15,020 nt of DNA from Isohypsibius dastychi. Lineage: Eukaryota > Tardigrada > Eutardigrada > Parachela > Isohypsibiidae. Made by a program: the position numbers and the translations under genes. Shown here piece after piece: positions 1-10,333 of this stretch. Under the pieces are notes generated by a model that was not told where the DNA came from, ran no database searches, and was given only the letters and a program-made list of their open reading frames with translations. Location of the stretch: the NCBI GenBank assembly GCA_034696485.1, contig JAQIWT010000802.1, positions 1 through 15,020 of the forward strand, written 5' to 3'. Numbering within the stretch: position 1 is the stretch's first letter; each line of letters begins with the position of its first letter.

Positions 1-302
1 TCTTGCTGGTGACCTTGAGTTTTTGGTCAATAAAAAATTTCAGAATTGACATTCCAAAATTATCCTTCGTCCAGTTTATTCTGATGTCATACCCGATCTT
101 TTGACATATAGCTCTTATTTTTATGTTAAATATTGGCAAAAGTAAGCTCGGGATGAAGCCTAAAGGCTTTTACCGCTATTAACCAGTCTCCAAGAAAATG
201 TGTATACAGTATAGCGGTCACACTGAAGGTCAGTGTTAAAAAGCCTCCGGAAAACGCGTGCTACTTGAGGCGAGTTTCTTTCTTTTCTATTTCCAATACT
301 AG

Positions 303-1084
303 GCGCCGTTTCGGGACTGAGTTGCGTCATATGCGACTCGGAAACGGACCCACTGTGTGCCAATAATCCATTGCAAATAAAGCCGCAAAATTGCTCGACG
401 TGGTGCCAAGAGCGATCGGGATTCATCCAAGAGCGGACTGTGCAACATGGAGAATATGGGAGAATTCTTAAATTCCCTGAAGTGTCTTGTCCGAAGGAAT
501 TTCGGGTGTGTCGAAAACTGAAGCAAGCAAGTAAGAATAAATCTCAATTTCTTAGATCGATTGGCTGATTTCAAAAAGCTGGCACTTTTGAAGAAAATTT
601 GAAAATTCCACAAACAATTATTTCTGAAAATACAAATCATTATTCATCCATTACTTGAAAATAAAACTTCTGTACTGGGCTGCTGCTCAAAATCCCATAG
701 AAATTTTATAGTATTTAATGTCGGGACATGAAAAAAACAACTTCTCATTTAGATTAATTAGAATTCAAAATATCATCTCACAAATTTAAACAAATATTCC
801 ACCGCTAACTTTTCGTTGCAGTGAAAAATAAAGAATACAACGCTGGAGAGTTCAAGGAGCGTGTGATTCGGACCTGCGGATTCCTGGTGTCAAATGACAA
901 TTCTAGCCAGCCTGAGCCGGCAATCCAATATCGAGTGGCTGATAACAGTCGAACAACGACTTTCAACTGCTTCTCCGATAACTGCAACTCAGCCCCTGCA
1001 ATATCAACATCACCTATTTCGTTCCTGGCTGCGATTACTACAGCTTTTGTTTCCAGTATTTATTCTAGCAAAATTCCGGTGTGA
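303..1084 (+). CDS. Ly6/uPAR (Quiver/Sleepless-like) GPI-anchored protein, 3' exons
   Basis: Two exons, 303-530 and 822-1084, are joined by a phase-1 intron (GTAAGA donor, TTGCAG acceptor). The joined frame shows ten cysteines in three-finger spacing. It opens with LSCVICDSETDPLC, which matches the LxCYxCxSxxDxxC start of insect Quiver/Sleepless proteins. It continues with RVIRTCGF and closes with the diagnostic Ly6 motif CFSDNCN. A short Ser/Ala/Pro linker follows, then a hydrophobic C-terminus typical of a GPI-attachment signal, and a TGA stop. The family is secreted and membrane-tethered; insect members modulate ion channels or septate junctions, but which role applies here cannot be told. 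The signal-peptide exon is not clearly present. The first eight bases of the window could be its end (…Leu-Ala-G|gt, phase 1, joining to a Gly codon), but that is only a suggestion. The gene is convergent with the USP39 gene. Confidence 0.85.
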
Positions 1085-1197
1085 ATCTACTACCTTTGGT
1101 GTTAACTAGTCAACTTCCGGTGCAAAAAAGTCTGGTTCGAGATCGAGTGATGAACTATCAGATTACGTCAAAAATATCCGAACAAGTTCTGTGTGCC

Positions 1198-1203
1198 AAT
1201 AAA
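1198..1203 (+). terminator. AATAAA poly(A) signal of the Ly6-like gene
   Basis: A canonical AATAAA lies 114 nt past the Ly6-like stop codon and before the convergent USP39 3' end. It is the only canonical poly(A) hexamer I noticed in this interval on the plus strand. Confidence 0.55.
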
Positions 1204-1411
1204 ACAATGTTGTCGTTTCGACTGATTCGCTTGCAATTCAAATTTTATTCCGAATTTTCGAAAGTTAATATGAACGATTAAAACAGAAAATTTCAACATT
1301 GCGGCGAAAAAGCAGCTCCAATTCTTTCTCAAAAAGATTCAACGTTTGGCGAAATGTCTGTACAGTACTGTACTTCCAAGAACTGCGTTAACGATTCCAC
1401 TTCCGGTTGAT

Positions 1412-4184
1412 TCAAGATGAAGACGACCGACCGCTGACCGCAGAATTATCCTGCCTTTCCCAAACCTGAAACGACGGATGTCAACCAACGATTCAAAAAG
1501 CGAATTCGATCAATCATATTCTCTGTGGCGTCGACAAAACAAAAACGCAAAATCAAAAGAGTATTCGAATTTCTGATCGCGACTAAACTTACCTGGATAT
1601 AAGATTCCGAGAGTGTGATCATCTGAGGTAGAACTTCCGTCACGTGCAAATCCTGCATCTCAAACCACTTTGAAGTTCCTTTATGAAGAACGAAGACTCG
1701 ATAGGTGCCTTTGCCATTTCCGGGTTCCCCATCATGGACAACATTGGCGATTAGATCATAACTAGTACATCGATGCCGTTTCCGGTGGACTTCCGGTAAG
1801 AGCTCTCCAAAATCAACATTCCTAACAAGAAGAAATATTGGTATACAACCACTGAATATCTGAAAATTTCAACAGAGCCGGAAGTGGGAATACTCACTTT
1901 ATGGGAAAGTTGACGATGGTTGTGTTTTTCTCGATGAAAAAATTGTTGTTATTGAATCTCTAGAACAAAACAAAATATAAAGTCCAATGATGCGGAAATC
2001 TTTTTCACGGAAAAGAGTGAACTAAACTCACTTTCATATTTAGAACAAGATATGGCGGAAGTCGAGTTAATTCATAGCGCTTCATGGTTGAGTCTTTGTA
2101 TGTTTTATGTTCCTTCTCAAGAATTCCGTTGAATTTCTGCATCAGAGTGAAAAGCGGAATCTGCAATCAGACACCATTAGTTTCCGCCACAACGAATATG
2201 ATATTAGAAACAAAATTTCATTAACAACATAAATTCCATTATTAAAATAAATTCCAATAATAAAATTTCACATTTTAAATAATATAAAATAATAATAAAA
2301 TTCAAAAAAATTCCCAAGAATAATTTCGTTCATATTACTACCGTTCGTCGAATTTAAGCCCGAGAAATACATCCATTTTTGGAATTTTGACGGCTTTGCC
2401 AAATTTACCTGAGGAATAATGTTCTCGCTTTTCTCGTCGCGAAACAACGGTGTGGCTGGAAGATCACAAGTCAGGAAGAAGAACGGGTTCTGTTCTTTTG
2501 ATTCTTGATATTCCGGAGATGATAACAGTTTGGCTTTTTCTTCCGCTGTCTGGAAACAAACCCCAAAGGTTAACAAACCTCCTCAACCGAAAATTATTAG
2601 AAATTCATGAGCTTCTTCTCACCGCTTCAACCGGAGGCAGTCTTCTGGAATAAATATTCATCGAGCCTTGAAATGTGTCCTTGAAAATACTGGTGCATCC
2701 TTTTTTCTTTCCGTTCATCCCTTCATGCATGGCGTTCAAAAACCAGCCGAGGAACAAAACAGCATCACCTAAAAGAAAACGAAATGCAAAACATTTTTTG
2801 GAAATTTCCAAATTTTGAAATTAAAATTTCTGTTTTTTCATTTTGTTTACCTTGAACGGTGAACTGGAATCTTTTCTTGCTGCACAGAACAACTGCTTGA
2901 AGCATTTCATGAGGACTGACATGCGCTTTGAACTTCCGGCTGTTCCACAACTTCCTCATTAATTCGCCAAACCGTTGGACTAGTATCACAAGGACATCTC
3001 CGGGAGGCCGTTGAATGCCAGAATAACTGGCTTCTTTAAGAAAGTAATCCCGAATCGGACGAACATGAGAGAGCGCCTGCAAGAACAAAAAATGAAAAAA
3101 AAGCGGCAAGTCAGATCAGAATATTTCAGTTCAAATTTTTGGAAGAAAGATTTCGATAAATGTTTTTCAAGAAACCATACGATCATCAATGGCGAAAAAA
3201 CCAGGGTAAAAGGGGCCAAAAAGCCGAAAAAAATACACAAGTCTAGTACAAGATTCATAAAACAGATCCATAAAAAAAAGCTCACAAAAACGGAATTTCT
3301 CAAACAAATTCATCCTTCAAATACTGTATGACCCAAGAAACTGATACGAAACTAGAATTCCATAATTACGACATTAAAAAAACAAGAACTAAGGAAGAGA
3401 ATGTTGAGCGCTAAAAAATTGATGATCAACGGGAAGTGGACTGGAGTATAATAATACCTGAAAAATTACGTTGCAATAATCGTTGGCTTTGATGTTATTC
3501 AGTCCAATAACTCCAGGAAGATAAGAGGATCCATCGTAAGCGACTGCTAATTTATTCTTCGCATCAAGATTCTTTATTTCATCGTCCGTAAACTGCGGCT
3601 TTAAATTATACTGAAATGGAAAAAAACCGTCAGAATATCATACCGTTGAAAACAGATCTCATCACGGCTATTCAACACCAAAGAATACAAAACCTGAACC
3701 TGTTAAAATTACCGTGATATCTTCAAGAGATTTATCTTTGATTTCATATCCATCGGGAAGACAGAAGAATCTCAAACTTGATAAATTCAGAAAAACATGA
3801 TGACTCTCCTCGACGCTATGTGTGTACGCGTAGGTGTTCGTTCCACGTCCTTGAAAATATTTCCCGCAAACGAGGCAAGCATAAACGTTGAGATGTGATA
3901 ACGAGACAGAACACAGCTTCTCGAAATCAAAATCCAAAACCGTCCTGAAAATGAGAACAAATTAAACAAGGCTGACCTGGTCATTTCATATGTACGTTCA
4001 CTGGATACAACCAGGCAAAGTACAGGAGTGGAACATTTACAAACCTGTTTATGGTGTCGAGGTAGGGACACTGTTTGGCCAGCGGGTTATCCATGTTCCT
4101 CCTGTGCTTCTTCGCGGAGTGAGTCCCAACTGGTTCTGTATCGCTGTCATCTCCATCAAATTCCCTTTTAATCGGTGCTTCCAT
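1412..4184 (-). CDS. USP39: U4/U6.U5 tri-snRNP-associated protein 2 (USP39/Sad1)
   Basis: Ten exons, in transcript order: 4184-4045, 3944-3713, 3610-3458, 3076-2851, 2768-2623, 2549-2409, 2160-2032, 1959-1898, 1821-1593, 1465-1412. They join in frame to 503 aa with a TGA stop. Residues 1-38 are a short acidic then basic N-terminus, shorter than the RS-rich one of vertebrates. A ZnF-UBP domain follows at about 39-120 (CPYLDTIN, Cys58, Cys70, Cys73, YFQGRG, SHHVFLNL, Cys108, SLEDIT). A USP-like fold runs from about 150 to 490 (LPGVIGLNNIKANDYCN, RPPGDV, RFGELMRKLW, KAHVSPHEMLQAVVLCSKK, QGSMNIYSRRLP, LPQMITLSESYIQVW). These are near-verbatim USP39 motifs. The protein acts in the nucleus, stabilising the tri-snRNP for pre-mRNA splicing. 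As in the family, the catalytic Cys position is Asp (168) and the catalytic His position is Thr (449), so no protease activity is expected. The start is the ATG at 4184; upstream in-frame codons are not ATG. Confidence 0.96.
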
Positions 4185-4946
4185 TATCCAAAGAATCACA
4201 AGTCGATAAGTTCAATTGGCAGGTCGAACGAAAATCAGCATTTCAGAAAAGCGAAGAAGCTGGCTGTGGGCTGTGCAATCAGTCGAACCCCCAAGGGTCT
4301 GTGACTCTGTGGCCAAACAGACCTCCGACGATAGCAGAAAGTTTTGTTTTCATTTTTCGCACGTGTTTTCGATTTTGATGTTCATGCATTTGGAAAACTC
4401 ATTTCTGCTCTTATCCTCCTCTGCATTTAACCACGAAGGTAAGTTCATCTGCGAATGAATTTCTGATTTGCAGTTCGGTTGTCATTTGCAAACTGAATAA
4501 GTCTGCTTGCTTTTTAGGTCTATTTTTTGGACTTCTGCATTTTTGTCGCATTCGAGAATTTCAGAATTCTTTGGAATCTTCGGTGTTGCTGGTTCTAGGA
4601 ATGCGGGTTGGGTTGATTTGTCATGACCTAGATGAGTCTTGTTGGATGGCATTATCTCGTCGATGAGACCTGCAACCGGAAATCAAAGTTCGCCGTTTTT
4701 GCATTGAATTCCTTCCCTGCTTCTCAAGCGTGACTCTCCTAGATTTTGAACGATGTAAAAAAATCCAGCCCGTCCGTTGAGCTGGATTCCCGATCTGGTG
4801 GACCATCGAACCAAGGAAAACGTATTCATCGCTGATCTGTCTTCATTTCATGAACCTTCTTCTTGATTTCGGTCAGTTGTTATTTTTCGGGTTTGTTAGA
4901 TAATCTTGTTTCATCTCTGGAGAGGCATTTTATTTCGAGTCGCAAA
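4185..4946. promoter_or_regulatory. Divergent intergenic region between USP39 and the peroxidase gene
   Basis: These 762 bp lie between two divergently oriented start codons and should hold both promoters and 5' UTRs. I found no convincing protein-coding exon. A strong donor-like site on the plus strand (ACGAAG|GTAAGT, GT at 4439) could end a 5' UTR exon of the peroxidase, spliced to acceptor-like sites near 4876 or 4901. No clear TATA box was recognised for either gene. Confidence 0.4.
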
Positions 4947-7900
4947 ATGCGGCTGAATTGTGTGTTGCTGATTGGAATATTATTTCTGCTTCAGATTGTT
5001 TATTTTACGGAGGCATATCAGAGCCAAGTCAAGTCACCTAAAAGGATAAAAGTTGTCCTCGAAGACGGTGAGAAAATAAGGAAACCCGGAATTTCTCATT
5101 GGCGTTTTTGTAGTTCCAATTATTTTAATAATTGTAATTGTTGTAATTAAACCTAACATAATGGCGAAATCAGATCCTAGAATCATGGAATAAGATTATA
5201 CATGGTTACTTTTATGAATAAATTGTATATAAATTATACTTATTATTATTTTATTTTTGTTTTTATCTATTTTTTCTTGTTTATTTGAGTTTCAAATTTA
5301 AATAAGCATCTACCTGTTAATTTTCATTGTTTTTTTGTAAATTTCTAATTTTTCGTTTCTGTTTATCAGTAGATCTGTTTTTTCATAAGAACTACTCGGG
5401 TTTTCGTAATTTTTGGCCGCATGAACTTCAGAATATCTACCAATATATCCGTATCAGTTGGGTATCAGTCGTATTTTTCCTCGCATTTGTTTAAACGAAT
5501 TGGGAGTTTACATCACCAAAAGGACACAGAATATGACATTTTCTGACAATTGTCTTTTAATTTTCAACAGCAGGAAAAGATCAGGATAAAGTTTGCCGTT
5601 GTGTGCCAGATCTCTCTTCATCCATTTTTCCAAGAAAAAATGACCAGCTTAAAAGTACGTCCGCTCAATCGAATGTTTCTCACCAGAGATGGAATATAAT
5701 GTTATCAGAATACGGCGTCATGCTTTTCTGCAGCTACATCATTCTTTGCTTGTGCGTTTTAATGCAGAAACAAATTTTCTAAATCGGACTCTCGAAACTT
5801 TAGCACGTCATTGAATAGATTATTTTTGCAGATGATAATGAAGACTACACGACTCGAAAGCGCATCAGAACACCAAAACGGAAACCGGTCAAAAAAGTCC
5901 GGACCCCAGAACCATACGCCTCTCTTCGACGCGCCTCCGAAATAGAGCATCTTCGTGAAGGACTCGCTGAAAGATATTTGGCCACTTCGACCGGAAGTTC
6001 CAGCCGACTCGATCAGCCACGACTGGTGTTGAATCGTTCCGAGAATTTCCGCGGAAGACAAGATGAGCTGTTTGGCGGTGATCGATCGGGACGGTTTGGA
6101 TTGGATGCGCTGGATGTCCCGAAACGAGGATTCATCGAGATCACCGGACTCGAAATACAGGATCGCAAGCCGGTCAAGCTCAAGAGACTGGATAAAGATG
6201 AACTGGTCAGCAGTCTCAGTACGAGCTTCGGACTTGGACGACAGGATTTTGTGAGAATCGTGATGGCGCACCGACCGCCCGAATGCAGTACGTGACAAAC
6301 TGAGTTCAGCATGCTGTTTGATTAGAACAATAGGTTTATTGATAAGCACCTAAAACGAACTGGTCAGTGGGCGAATCGTGCGATTTGATCATGTTACGGG
6401 TTGTTCCTCTTTATGAATTCGTTTGATTACCACTTTGTGTTTCAGTTGCTGGCGATTACGGAAAAGGCGAGCATGTCCATCCACTGACTTGGGCAGTTGC
6501 TCGCGGAGTCACCGAGGCCGAATACGCCTACGAAGCCGAGTTTGCCGCTATTCGCTTAGCTAACGGCTATACGTAAGTACTTGACCCAAGCTCCCAGAAG
6601 TGTTGGTAACATTTGTCCTGATTAGAAATGGAAACGGTGAACAGTTGTTCGCCGCTCTTGAACGCATCCCACCGGAGTCCTTCGAAGAATGTTTCGCAGA
6701 CGACGAAATTGAATGCAATTCCAAATCGCCTTACCGAACTTTTGATGGTCGCTGCAACAATCTCGAACGTCAGAGATCCGGAGCGGCGAATACCGGACAG
6801 ATCCACGCGACATTTGCGGCTTATGAAGATGGGATTGGGTCACCCAGAGAAATTTCAGTCGTGTCTCTGGTTAACAAACAGAAAACCATGCTACCGAGTC
6901 CGCGAGCTGTGAGCACTGCTATGGGCAGAGGCCAGGATCGACCAGACTCGAAGATGACCATGTTGACGTCACAGTTCGCACAGTTCATTGCTCATGATCT
7001 CATTAACAGTTAGTCAGCCTGTCGTAGTTAGTGTTTTTCACTTGATAAAGTTTTTTGCGAAATTGATTTCATTTCCGAAACGCTTTTGATACCGTCCCCT
7101 AAGCTTTTACACATTTTCGCTTGACTGTGTCAAGTCGGCTTCATTTACTTATTTGCTTTGCTCTTGTAGCGCCGATGGAGCTGGTTGAAGACCCGAATCA
7201 TCCTAAACATTTCACAATGCCAGCCTGCTGCCACGTCAATGCTGACTGCCGACATCCGTCCTGCTTCCCAATCAGCATTCCACAGAACGATCCCTTCTAC
7301 GCTCAATACCACCAGGACTGTATGGAATTCGTCAGAAGCCAACCTGCCAACCCGCAAAACTGCAAACTTGGTAAGCTTGATTTCAAAGGTCACGAATCTC
7401 CAGACATTTTTAACACGTCCGTTCTGCCCTCAGCTCCCCGCTCACCGGTGAATCTCAACACTCACTTCCTGGACGCCTCGATGATATACGGCTCAAACCC
7501 TGAAGTAGCCAGAGAGTTGCGCGGTCCAGGCGGAAGTCTGAGAATAAACGACTCTCCTGCAGTCAGACCCCCTGGATGTATGATGCCCCCCGTTGCAAAA
7601 GACTCCATGTCCTGCCAAGCTGGAGGACATGGTGCCAAGCCGTGTATGATGAGCGGTGACAAACGAGTGAACCAACATACCGGACTGGTCAGCATCACTT
7701 CGGTGAGACCTGATTTCAAACCGCTTATTCCTTATGTGACTAATAACTTGATGCTTTGCAGTTGTTTATTCGCGAACACAACAGGATTGCTCATTATATC
7801 AGCAGAGCTGTGGAGAACATACCAGAAGAAACAATTTATCAGGTCGGTCGAGGTTGTGTGAGTTTCTGCAGTAGAGGCTGATTTTGTTGTTTCGAAAGGT

Positions 7901-9868
7901 CACCAGACGGATTGTCGCGGCTCAGATTCAGCATATCACTTTCAACGAACTGCTGCCACTTTTATTGGGCACTCGGGTTGTTCGGACGGAAAGTAATGGT
8001 TTGAAGTTGGTGCCGCAAGGTCATTGTGAAGGATGCTATGATCCGTCTATCAATCCGGCCATTGCCGTGGAATTCGGGGCTGCTGCTTGGAGGTGAGTTC
8101 AAATAATTGAAATTAGCTCGCTGGAACATTTTGTTTCTTTTTTCAGGTTGCACACGATTTCTCCCGGTTGGTTGCCAACTCGAAATCGCACTGGGGGATT
8201 TATTCCCATCTATGAACACATGTTGAATCCTGAATTGTAAGTGGTCCTCACACCCGCAGTCAATTTCTTTCCGTGGGTCCAAACTTTAATGAATGTTCTA
8301 AGCTTCTTGGTTGGTTGTCTCATTGGTTATGTCCGCTTTTAATCGTTTGTTTTTCATCCAGATTTTACAAAGATAATATTGTCAACGAGATTCTGTCGGG
8401 ATTTGTTCAGCTGCCATCTGACGCGTTTGATCCGATCATGGCCTTCCATATGCAGAACAACTTATTCAGAATGGTCAACAAGCCTTATGGATTGGATCAG
8501 CTGAGCTTGAATATACAGCGTGGTCGAGATCATGGTGTCCCATCCTACATTGAAGTCAGAGAACTCTGCGGATTGCCACCTGTGACCAAGTTCGCCGATC
8601 TGGAAGATCTCATGTCGAAAACTGCGATCCAGAATCTGGCGGAAGTTTATCAACATGTCCGAGATATTGTAAGTTAGACTAGCTATGTCTCCCTTTCATA
8701 TTCAGTGCAGAATATGTTGGTGAAGCAGATCTATATACTTCCATGTACCAGGATTTATACGCTGGGGGTATCAGCGAGTATTCCATCAATGGAGGAGAAG
8801 GAGTTGTAGGGCCGACGTTCGCATGCATCATCGCTGACCAGTTCGCTCGCCTTCGTCACGGAGACCGGTTTTGGTATGAGAATAAGGAGGCCAAGTTCAC
8901 ATCTGGTAATTCGAGACCAACATGTGTACCATCTGATCGGGGTCACTTTTATTTTGCTGTTTGACAACGCGTCATTTGTATTTGCAGCTGAGTTGGATGA
9001 GATTCGGAAAACCAGTCTGAGTGCTATTCTCTGTGGAAATGGCGTCGGTTTGGATAGGATCCAGCCGCGTGCTCTGCTCCAGGATTCACCAAGGTTCGGT
9101 GGAACTTAATGTCAATTCTCTTGAAAATGACGAATTTTGTTGTGTTACACAGAAACCCGAAGACTCACTGCGGCCATATCCTGAGCGATGCCATGTCACT
9201 TGAACCATTCCTCGATAACGTAAGTTACTATTATTCATACCACCTTTCCGCGGGCCAACAATATTCTGTGTATTTAGATCACCCCTAAGAAGTTCCCGGC
9301 TGAACCAGCTGAAGCAAGACAGTCCATGAAAAGCCAGTATAGAAATCGAAGAGGTAGAGGAGGTGGAAGAGGGGGTGGTGGAGGTCGTGGGGGATTCGAT
9401 GGAACCGGTGGAAATGGCGGACCTGGAGGACCGGAGTTTGGAGGTCCCGGCTTTGGCGGACCAGGAGGTCCTGGAGGTCCTGGATTTGGCGGGCCTGGTG
9501 GACCTGGGTTCGGGGGTCCTGAGGGACCTGGGTTTGGGGGTCCCGGTGGACCTGAGGGACCAGGATTCGGAGGTCCAGGGATTGCACCATTTTTCGGAGA
9601 CCGGGCCGGTGAATGGTTCGGAGTTGGATGGAATGGAACTGGATCGGGGTCAAGGAGAAGAAGGATATATGACCCTTCGTTTGTGCCCGCTGTCACGACG
9701 ACCGCGAATACGACAGCTCAACCAACAAGACAACCAAGAACGGATCTGTTGGTCGCACCGGTTGCGATTCCGGTCGTAGCCGCGAATGCAGCGAGCTCGG
9801 CAAGTTCATCTGGAGCCAATGCGATTCTACTGATTGATTCAAGATCTTCCAGTTCTTCAACACCTTAG
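4947..9868 (+). CDS. Secreted animal haem peroxidase with RGG/GGP-repeat C-terminal tail
   Basis: Exons: 4947-5067, (5571-5654 probable cassette), 5832-6287, 6446-6572, 6626-7008, 7170-7370, 7434-7702, 7762-7842, 7899-8092, 8147-8236, 8362-8668, 8752-8905, 8988-9093, 9153-9219, 9278-9868. All phases match, giving 1076 aa (1048 without the cassette). A signal peptide ([15 protein letters not shown]…) leads into a basic pro-region. The peroxidase domain starts near [11 protein letters not shown] and shows QFIAHD (distal His386), [20 protein letters not shown] (calcium loop), GDKRVNQ (Arg535), [33 protein letters not shown] (candidate proximal His641), [19 protein letters not shown] and GDRFWYEN. 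The family oxidises substrates with H2O2 outside the cell, for example in cuticle or eggshell cross-linking. Both usual haem-ester acids are replaced (Ala385, Gln538). The last exon adds about 196 aa of Gly/Pro/Phe repeats and a Ser/Ala/Thr-rich end. It is nearer to arthropod or tardigrade peroxidases than to peroxidasin, since no LRR or Ig repeats are present. Confidence 0.93.
5571..5654 (+). other. Probable in-frame cassette exon of the peroxidase gene
   Basis: This segment of 84 nt is flanked by a pyrimidine-rich acceptor (TTTTCAACAG) and a GTACGT donor. It is phase 1 on both sides, like the exons around it, and is open in the required frame. It would add 28 residues ([15 protein letters not shown]…) between the signal-peptide exon and the basic region, including a CRCVP cluster. 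The acceptor is a CAGCAG tandem, so a 3-nt alternative (start at 5574) is possible. Because its length divides by three, inclusion or skipping keeps the frame. Without transcript data it could also be chance. Confidence 0.5.
9344..9586 (+). repeat. Glycine-rich repeat tract in the peroxidase last exon (RGG then GGPGF units)
   Basis: In the coding frame the tract begins with an Arg/Gly section ([16 protein letters not shown]). It then becomes irregular repeats built from GGP, GPGF and GPEGP, for example [15 protein letters not shown]. At DNA level it is a degenerate minisatellite of 9-15 bp units such as GGACCTGGATTTGGCGGTCC. Only one frame gives the regular Gly-Pro-Phe pattern; the antisense Pro-rich open frame here is a shadow. 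The composition recalls RGG-box proteins followed by silk- or collagen-like sequence, although strict Gly-X-Y periodicity is not kept. Confidence 0.9.
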
Positions 9869-10333
9869 TCTCGCTCTGCTAATTGTATGTAACATGTAAC
9901 ACGTCACTGTATATTTTAATTACGATGTTCTAATAGTTTGAATGAGCAAAAACTGGCCCGATCGCAAGAACTTCTCATCGCTCTTGCCAGATAAATGCCT
10001 GTTTTACCTTGTAAGGCAGAGTATGTACACAAACTACAAGAATGGGCTTCATGAATCTCTGAGCTGTCGTCGTTTAGCTTCACTGTTTTTAATGTAGCAC
10101 CGTTGTAACTCCATTGTAGCTTTGTGCTTCATTACGGTGGTTAGTCAATGCTTGCAAGCCCGGCCTAAGGTCCACGGATGCATGTGGTGTCACTAGCTAT
10201 TACTGCAGCGCTCGCGATCCGGAGCGCAATTGTGGTCTGATTCATTGCATAGTTAATCAGAATACCCGATTACGCAGTCTGATAAAATTCGCTCCACCAG
10301 ACGTTCATCTGGTTTATAAGATACCCGACATTT
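9869..10333. other. Intergenic region between convergent peroxidase and four-TM genes
   Basis: These 465 bp should hold the 3' UTRs of both convergent genes. No AATAAA was seen on the plus strand; GATAAA near 9991 is a weak alternative. The only other recognisable content is the decayed gene fragment at 10142-10185. Confidence 0.4.
10142..10185 (-). pseudogene. Decayed fragment copied from the neighbouring four-TM gene
   Basis: This 44-bp stretch resembles 10486-10539 inside the four-TM coding sequence. It shares the blocks TAGTCAATGCTT, GCAAGCCC and GGTCCACGGATGCATGT. Relative to the gene it lacks 7 nt and 3 nt, so the frame is broken after the shared MHPWTLG. It looks like a relic of a partial tandem duplication. 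No longer match was visible on either side. Confidence 0.6.

Noticed and set aside
160-640. Minus-strand open frames opposite the Ly6-like exon
   Set aside because: The plus strand carries the Ly6 cysteine pattern and matching splice phases; the opposite frames are shadows.
2986-3331. Overlapping open frames on both strands in USP39 intron 3
   Set aside because: A/T-rich lysine- or phenylalanine-rich frames without motifs; they are intronic shadows.
5068-5150. Short secreted isoform by reading through the peroxidase first donor, with AATAAA at 5217
   Set aside because: The extension ends in a low-complexity Asn/Cys stretch from AT-rich intron sequence; the donor is good and the downstream exons fit, so no separate product is supported.
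8711-8751. Earlier acceptors at 8705 and 8710 for peroxidase exon 8752-8905
   Set aside because: Neither gives the right phase after the 8668 donor. The acceptor at 8750-8751 is in phase and joins DI to DLYAGGISE, as in the family.
9274-9696. Proline-rich open frame antisense to the peroxidase tail
   Set aside because: It is the complement of the Gly/Pro repeat tract; low-complexity GC-rich sequence keeps it open. The sense frame continues the peroxidase exon.
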